The translations under genes were made by a program, and so were the position numbers. Positions 6,917-10,115 of a stretch of 10,115 nucleotides of DNA are shown in pieces. Below the pieces are notes generated by a model. That model saw nothing but the letters and a program-made list of their open reading frames with translations. It had not been told where the DNA came from and made no database searches. The first letter of the stretch is position 1, and every line of letters starts with the position of its first letter. The stretch comes from Spirochaetaceae bacterium (lineage in GTDB: Bacteria > Spirochaetota > Spirochaetia > Treponematales > Breznakiellaceae): contig JAITAM010000139.1 in NCBI GenBank assembly GCA_031284085.1, positions 1 through 10,115 of the forward strand. Reading direction: 5' to 3'.

Positions 6917-6946
6917 AGTCTAACATCATCGCACACTTATTGTCTA
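6917..6946 (-). promoter_or_regulatory. Promoter of the XRE-cupin/acs operon
   Basis: On the minus strand TAGACA (6946-6941), an 18-base spacer and TAGACT (6922-6917) match sigma70 consensus at 5 of 6 and 4 of 6. The -35 lies at the edge of the IS3 relic, so the insertion or its decay may have shaped this promoter. Confidence 0.4.
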
Positions 6947-7263
6947 CAGGCAGAGTTTGTTGAATTCTTCCGATGTTCATACTGGTACATAAGCAGATAT
7001 ACCGCTACCGGGAATTTTGTATGATAAAAGATGGATAAAAGTTTTTTTAATAGTCCATTAGTCTTTCGCAGGTTGGCAATTTCTTTTTGCAACTGAACCA
7101 TCTTTTCATCCCGGGTATTTTCTCTGCTTCCGCTTCTATCGTGCAAGCATATTTTGGTTAATGCCAAGGTTTTGGGCAATCTTCAAATGATTCTGGTTTG
7201 TGTTCAGGGCAAGCTCCACAGTCCGTCCTTAAACTCTCTGATAAAAACTCTTCTTTCTTCCAT
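6937..7263 (-). pseudogene. Decayed IS3-family transposase orfA
   Basis: ATG at 7263, behind a good ribosome binding site (GGAGAGG), opens MEERRVFIREFKDG and stops early. One frame over, the text resumes as TVELALNTNQNHLKIAQNLGINQNMLAR, the helix-turn-helix of IS3/IS150-type OrfA. A TAG at 7138-7136 then replaces the usual Trp codon before KRK. A second frame change leads to DEKMVQLQKEIANLRKTNGLLKKLLSIF, the family's leucine-zipper region, ending near 7020. At least two frameshifts and one stop mean it is dead. No orfB and no clear terminal inverted repeats were found; the sequence from about 7020 to 6937 is unassigned. It marks a past insertion at the border between housekeeping and accessory DNA. 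Confidence 0.75.
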
Positions 7264-7328
7264 GATATCCTCTCCTTTGATCATAAGCTTAATTTTTTGT
7301 CCATTCAATCGAGAGAAACTCACTTTAA

Positions 7329-7366
7329 GACAATCAAGCTTTGGTTTATGACAGATCAGCCTGTTT
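7329..7366. repeat. Diverged outlying units of the dyad array
   Basis: GACAATCAAG (7329-7338) repeats the left arm of the operator dyad at 7560-7569. AGATCAGCCTGTTT (7353-7366) resembles the array core, with its centre at 7360, exactly three 21-base steps before the first full unit. The first lies within one base of the same grid. About 47 bases of unlike sequence separate them from the main array. Confidence 0.4.
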
Positions 7367-7413
7367 CTAAGTTCTCGGCATCGGTATCACAGGCGGAGCA
7401 TGGCTTTTTATCT

Positions 7414-7543
7414 ACAAATCAGCTTAATTTTAGGACAAATCAGCTTGATTTTAAGACAAATCAAGCTGATTTTAGAACAAACCAAACTAGTTTTAGGACA
7501 AATCAAGCTGATTTTAGGACAAATCAGCTTGATTTGTCCTAAA
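7414..7543. repeat. Array of 21-bp dyad repeats, six units
   Basis: Five full units start at 7414, 7435, 7456, 7477 and 7498, and a sixth starts at 7519. Each has a core of the form AAATCAGCTTGATTT or its reverse complement AAATCAAGCTGATTT, flanked by a direct-oriented TTAGGAC. Core centres fall at 7423, 7444, 7465, 7486, 7507 and 7528, every two DNA helical turns. Unit four has changed both arms together (AAAC...GTTT), keeping the pairing. The sixth unit closes in a stronger palindrome with 13-base arms TTTAGGACAAATC around AGCTT (7513-7543). There are no variable spacers, so it is not CRISPR. It may be a multi-site operator, an iteron-like array or a hairpin-forming RNA; the sequence does not decide. 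Confidence 0.85.
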
Positions 7544-7557
7544 TTAAAGTCTGGCTT

Positions 7558-7586
7558 TTGACAATCAAGCCTTGATTGTCTATAAT
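7558..7586 (+). promoter_or_regulatory. Perfect-consensus sigma70 promoter with embedded dyad operator
   Basis: TTGACA (7558-7563), exactly 17 bases, TATAAT (7581-7586): 12 of 12 consensus bases. The 21-base stretch 7560-7580 is a perfect dyad, arms GACAATCAAG and CTTGATTGTC around one C. It overlaps the -35 and fills the spacer, where a bound protein would block polymerase. Its centre, 7570, is exactly two 21-base steps after the last unit of the upstream array. Expected transcription start is about 7593. Confidence 0.75.
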
Positions 7587-7804
7587 GAGAGCATGGATTC
7601 TTTCCATAAAATGTATATGTTCAGAACGAGGGCGGCTATTCCGGTTGTATCTGATTTTGATATTAATAATATAATCATTGAAATTCCAAAAAATGATATA
7701 AGGAGAAAAGCATAAGAAAAATTTGAAAGCATATATTTATAAATAGACCTTCTGTGCCATCCATGGTGCAGATAATTGGTAATGGTGGGCAAAAAACAGT
7801 ACAT
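7580..7804 (-). CDS. Small putative membrane protein, 74 residues
   Basis: The frame begins MYCFLPTITNYLHHGWHRRS and has two hydrophobic segments, about residues 29-49 (YAFLLISFFGISMIILLI) and 55-67 (GIAALVLNIYILW), separated by a short SKSDTT turn, with a basic amino-terminal part. That is the build of a small inner-membrane protein. I do not recognise a family. The ATG has no ribosome binding site but follows TATAAA by six bases, so a leaderless start is possible; the -35 is poor. An internal Met25 would give a 50-residue form. Its 3' end overlaps the strong rightward promoter, whose transcript would be antisense to it. A membrane-active toxin of a type I system is one reading; a chance hydrophobic frame in AT-rich DNA is the other. 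Confidence 0.35.
   Translation of the reverse strand: MYCFLPTITNYLHHGWHRRSIYKYMLSNFSYAFLLISFFGISMIILLISKSDTTGIAALVLNIYILWKESMLSL
7593..7715 (+). CDS. Possible leaderless 40-residue protein, or antisense RNA region
   Basis: ATG at 7593 lies six bases after the TATAAT of the consensus promoter, so a leaderless message would start on it. The frame runs 40 codons to TAA at 7713-7715 (MDSFHKMYMFRTRAAIPVV...). The product is small, basic at its end and matches no family I recognise. It lies wholly within the opposite-strand membrane ORF at 7580-7804, so the transcript may instead act as antisense RNA. Only one of the two may be real. Confidence 0.3.
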   Translation: MDSFHKMYMFRTRAAIPVVSDFDINNIIIEIPKNDIRRKA

Positions 7805-7850
7805 AATAAATTTATATATGTTTCCTATTAAAGCATTCTGTGGAGTTCAT

Positions 7851-7918
7851 GCCTAGGCCGACTACGTCTCTCACAGTCTATCCCGCAAAACTGCCACATA
7901 CAAGCCGGAACGTTAGAG
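7851..7918 (+). other. attC-like recombination site, degraded left half
   Basis: The right end reads ACAAGCCGGAAC then GTTAGAG (7912-7918), close to the integron core GTTRRRY with only the last base off. The reverse complement of 7895-7915 matches the presumed attC left half at the window end (10083-10103) at 17 of 21 positions, as expected for the two arms of one site family. The left core here would be GCCTAGG (7851-7857), two bases from GCCTAAC. The cut point would be after G7912, opening the kinase cassette. Confidence 0.45.
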
Positions 7919-7929
7919 GCAATACACCC

Positions 7930-7964
7930 TAGATTTTTTGTTTAAGACAATATATAGTGAAAAT
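7930..7964 (+). promoter_or_regulatory. Possible cassette promoter for the kinase gene
   Basis: TATAGT (7953-7958, 5 of 6 consensus) ends six bases before the ATG at 7965, repeating the leaderless geometry. A poor -35 (TAGATT, 7930-7935) is 17 bases upstream. The surroundings are AT-rich, so chance matches are easy. Confidence 0.3.
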
Positions 7965-8855
7965 ATGAAAATATTACATAATGATCAGTTAAGTATTAAT
8001 ACACAAGTCGTAAAAAGCCTAATAAAAGAACAATTTCCGGAATATAAAAATTTACCGGTACGTGAATTTGACTCCACCGGTACCGTAAATTCAATTTTTA
8101 GATTAGGGAAAAATTATTACATACGTTTACCCAAGCTGAAAGAGTATGCCGATTCGATAGTAAAGGAATATAACTTATTACTTTATCTTTCAGAAAAAAT
8201 AACGATTGAAATTCCACAGCCAATAAAATTGGGAAAACCCAACAATTTATATCCACTTCATTGGGCAATTTATAATTGGATAAAAGGTGAACCGTATGAT
8301 AATAATAGAATTACAAATTTTCAAATTATAATATCTGAACTATCCGATTTTATAAAAGAATTACATGCAATTAGTATAATAGAAGATGCACCTAAAGCCG
8401 GTAGAAAGCCGCTCCTTGAACTGGATGGAATAACTGTAGAAGCTCTTAATGCTTCAAGGGAAGAAATAAAATATACAAAAGCAGTTAAGATATGGGAAAT
8501 TATTGTAAATACACCTATTTGGAATAATAAGACGGTATGGATTCATGCAGATTTACTTAAATCAAATATCTTAATTAGAAATAACCATATATCAGCAATA
8601 ATAGACTTCGGCAGTGCAGGGGTAGGTGATCCAGCATTTGATATAATACCAGCATGGACAGTTTTTGATAGCAAAAATAGAAATATTTTCAGAAAAAAAT
8701 TAGATGTCGATGATACTCTATGGCATAGAGCTTGCGCATATGCTTTACATCAGGCGGCATTAATAATTCCATATTATCGAAAAAGCAATCCGGTTTTTGT
8801 AAAATCGGCTATAGATACAATAAATGAAATTATTATCGATTATAATTCAATATAA
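7965..8855 (+). CDS. Aminoglycoside phosphotransferase-family small-molecule kinase (cassette gene)
   Basis: A 296-residue protein-kinase-like phosphotransferase of the APH/choline kinase superfamily. It has a nucleotide-loop region STGTVNSIFRLG (37-48), a RLP segment (54-56) typical of this subfamily, the catalytic-loop WIHADLLKSNIL (192-203) with His194, Asp196 and Asn201, and the metal-binding IDFGSAGVGDPAFD (213-226). All catalytic residues are present. The substrate may be an aminoglycoside, another antibiotic or a metabolite; resistance cannot be claimed. The frame opens at a TTG at 7938, but MKILHNDQLSINTQVV at 7965 aligns with the family's usual start. Base composition is far more AT-rich than the genes to the left. 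It is flanked by attC-like sites, with a core 15 bases after the stop, so it reads as a mobile integron cassette. Confidence 0.8.
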   Translation: MKILHNDQLSINTQVVKSLIKEQFPEYKNLPVREFDSTGTVNSIFRLGKNYYIRLPKLKEYADSIVKEYNLLLYLSEKITIEIPQPIKLGKPNNLYPLHWAIYNWIKGEPYDNNRITNFQIIISELSDFIKELHAISIIEDAPKAGRKPLLELDGITVEALNASREEIKYTKAVKIWEIIVNTPIWNNKTVWIHADLLKSNILIRNNHISAIIDFGSAGVGDPAFDIIPAWTVFDSKNRNIFRKKLDVDDTLWHRACAYALHQAALIIPYYRKSNPVFVKSAIDTINEIIIDYNSI

Positions 8856-8870
8856 AAAAGGGTGTACTGC

Positions 8871-8991
8871 GCCTAACAGGTCGCCGGTATACGCTTCACC
8901 ATTCGTTGGATGGCTATTGATCTTTGTTTCACAAAACCTTTATTCGCTCTACAAAATACAGTCGGACTTTATACGAAATGAAAGGTTAGAC
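8871..8991 (+). other. attC-like integron recombination site
   Basis: It starts with GCCTAAC (8871-8877, fits RYYYAAC) and ends with GTTAGAC (8985-8991, fits GTTRRRY). These two pair at six of seven positions. Inward, GTATA (8887-8891) can face TATAC on the far arm, offset by one base, like the extrahelical base of attC hairpins. At 121 bp it is within the known size range. It begins 15 bases after the kinase stop and its cut point (after G8985) is 22 bases before the next ATG, the standard cassette layout. The inner stem is weak. Confidence 0.55.
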
Positions 8992-9007
8992 TAAGGATTT
9001 TATAATT

Positions 9008-10060
9008 ATGTATGATATTGCTATTATTGGTTTAGGACCTGCCGGTGCTACACTGGCAAGATTATTGGATAAAAAATATAAGGTGATTGCAATTGATAGA
9101 AAAAATTCTAATGACAGCAAATGTTGTGGAGGATTGTTATCACCGGATGCACAAAAAATACTTGCTCAGTTTGATATTTGTTTGTCAAAAGAAATTTTGG
9201 TTAATCCTCAGATATTTTCTGTAAAAACTATAGATTTAGATAACCATATTGAAAAATTTTATCAAAGATTTTATGTAAATATGAATAGAGCTAAGTTTGA
9301 CAAATTTTTGATTTCTTTAATTCCAGATAAAATAGAAATATGCAATGATACCATTTGTATGGGCATAAAGAAGGAAGATGATGCATCATATTGTTTGGAA
9401 TTAAAAACAAAGGGCGTGAAAAGGATAGAAAAAGCAAAAATCATAATTGGAGCGGATGGTGCAAATTCTATTGTTAGGAATACTTTTTATAAAAAATATA
9501 AAATATATAGATATATATCTATCCAAGAATGGTATGAAGACGATACAAATTCACCATTTTATTCATGTATTTTTAGCAAAGAGATAACAGATTCATATAG
9601 CTGGACAATATCAAAAGATAATTATCTTATTATTGGAGGAGCCTTTCCGGAAAAAGATAGTAACATGAGATTTGAAGCATTAAAAGAAAAAATAAAAGAA
9701 AGCGGTATTTCATTAGGAAAATTAGTGAAAAGAGAAGGATGTTTTGTATATTTAAATAAAAGGTTTATGAGTACATGTACAGGGAAAGATGGAGTGTATT
9801 TAATAGGAGAAGCGGCAGGCATGATTAGTCCAAGTTCATTAGAAGGTATAAGTTATTCCATGGAAAGTGCAAAAAAATTGGCAGAAATAATAAATGGAAA
9901 TTTTAAAAATATTGAATATAAATATTATATGAGCACATTGGGAATTAGGATCAAGATAATATTCAAGATATTAAAAATGCCTTTTCTTTATAACAAAATT
10001 TTAAGAAAACTAATAATGAAAAGTGGAATAAAAACAATTAAAAAATATGAGATAAAATGA
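9008..10060 (+). CDS. FAD-dependent oxidoreductase, geranylgeranyl reductase-like (cassette gene)
   Basis: A 350-residue flavoprotein of the group that includes geranylgeranyl reductases, FixC and halogenase-like monooxygenases. The FAD-binding GLGPAGATLA is at residues 8-17, the strand-two acidic residue is Asp30, and the characteristic KCCGGLLSPDAQK is at 38-50. GADGANSIVR (148-157) and GEAAGMISPSSLEGISYSMES (267-287) complete the flavin site. No membrane helix is evident, though the basic carboxy terminus (about 312-350) with hydrophobic stretches could touch a membrane. Substrate is unknown; lipid or polyprenyl reduction is only a family-based possibility. AAGGA (8993-8997) is the ribosome binding site, ten bases before the ATG. 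Very AT-rich codon use differs from the left block. It lies between two attC-like sites, in the same direction as the kinase gene, so it is read as a second cassette. Confidence 0.8.
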   Translation: MYDIAIIGLGPAGATLARLLDKKYKVIAIDRKNSNDSKCCGGLLSPDAQKILAQFDICLSKEILVNPQIFSVKTIDLDNHIEKFYQRFYVNMNRAKFDKFLISLIPDKIEICNDTICMGIKKEDDASYCLELKTKGVKRIEKAKIIIGADGANSIVRNTFYKKYKIYRYISIQEWYEDDTNSPFYSCIFSKEITDSYSWTISKDNYLIIGGAFPEKDSNMRFEALKEKIKESGISLGKLVKREGCFVYLNKRFMSTCTGKDGVYLIGEAAGMISPSSLEGISYSMESAKKLAEIINGNFKNIEYKYYMSTLGIRIKIIFKILKMPFLYNKILRKLIMKSGIKTIKKYEIK

Positions 10061-10079
10061 TAGGATATACCCTCATTGT

Positions 10080-10115
10080 GCATAACATTCCGGTTGGAAT
10101 GTGTCTCAGTGCTAG
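10080..10115 (+). other. Left half of an attC-like site, cut by the window end
   Basis: GCATAAC (10080-10086) fits RYYYAAC except at one position and starts 20 bases after the flavoprotein stop. It runs into ACATTCC-GGTT-GGAATGT (10085-10102), a local seven-base-pair hairpin. The stretch matches the reverse complement of the right arm at 7895-7915. The right half lies beyond the window. Confidence 0.45.

Noticed and set aside
6937..7179. An intact 80-residue protein
   Set aside because: It is one frame of the broken IS3 orfA; the family text is split over several frames with an internal stop.
7198..7542. A 114-codon frame with TNQxxFR heptad repeats on plus
   Set aside because: It starts with TTG inside the orfA relic, has no ribosome binding site, and its repeats are explained by the 21-base dyad array, whose cores flip orientation as DNA palindromes.
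7414..7543. CRISPR array
   Set aside because: Units abut directly with no unique spacers, and no cas genes are present.
9001..9006. TATAAT as a -10 for the flavoprotein gene
   Set aside because: It ends one base before the ATG, so transcription would start inside the gene; AAGGA gives a better explanation for the start and the hexamer is likely chance in AT-rich DNA.

Overview
The window looks like a spirochaete chromosome, most likely a host-associated treponeme. The evidence is a FliJ flagellar chaperone, a plant/trypanosome-type phosphofructokinase, moderate-GC housekeeping genes and, beside them, a much more AT-rich block with integron-type gene cassettes. Genus is inferred from gene content and style; no rRNA or other marker is present.

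Left block (1-6916, roughly half G+C) is ordinary chromosome. fliJ (minus) and a phosphofructokinase gene (plus) diverge from a 121-bp intergenic region. A GltA/NfnB-type FAD/NADPH oxidoreductase follows on plus. It converges on metA (minus), and the two are separated by a 97-bp sequence repeated twice in tandem. Upstream of metA, also on minus, an XRE-cupin regulator and an AMP-forming acyl-CoA synthetase form a two-gene operon. Several first genes here (fliJ, gltA, metA, the regulator) have a sigma70-like -10 hexamer only 6-8 bases before the ATG and no Shine-Dalgarno sequence, so they are predicted to give leaderless mRNAs. The internal gene (synthetase) has a clear ribosome binding site. 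A small palindromic repeat (CAGCCGCAGGCTG) lies inside the 3' ends of fliJ and gltA and supplies their last codons.

Transition (6937-7850): a decayed IS3-family orfA is followed by an array of 21-bp dyad repeats. The array is in register with a perfect-consensus promoter (TTGACA-17-TATAAT) whose spacer is itself a dyad. The promoter fires into a 40-codon ORF lying antisense to a small two-helix membrane-protein ORF.

Right block (about 7850-10115, very AT-rich) reads as an integron cassette array without a visible integrase. It has an attC-like remnant, an aminoglycoside-phosphotransferase-family kinase, an attC-like site (GCCTAAC...GTTAGAC), a geranylgeranyl-reductase-family flavoprotein whose ATG lies 23 bases after the recombination point, and the left half of another attC-like site at the window end. 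Both cassette genes face the same way.

The least explained structures are the phased dyad array with its promoter, the leaderless-start pattern including a five-codon mini-ORF ahead of pfk, and the cassette boundaries.
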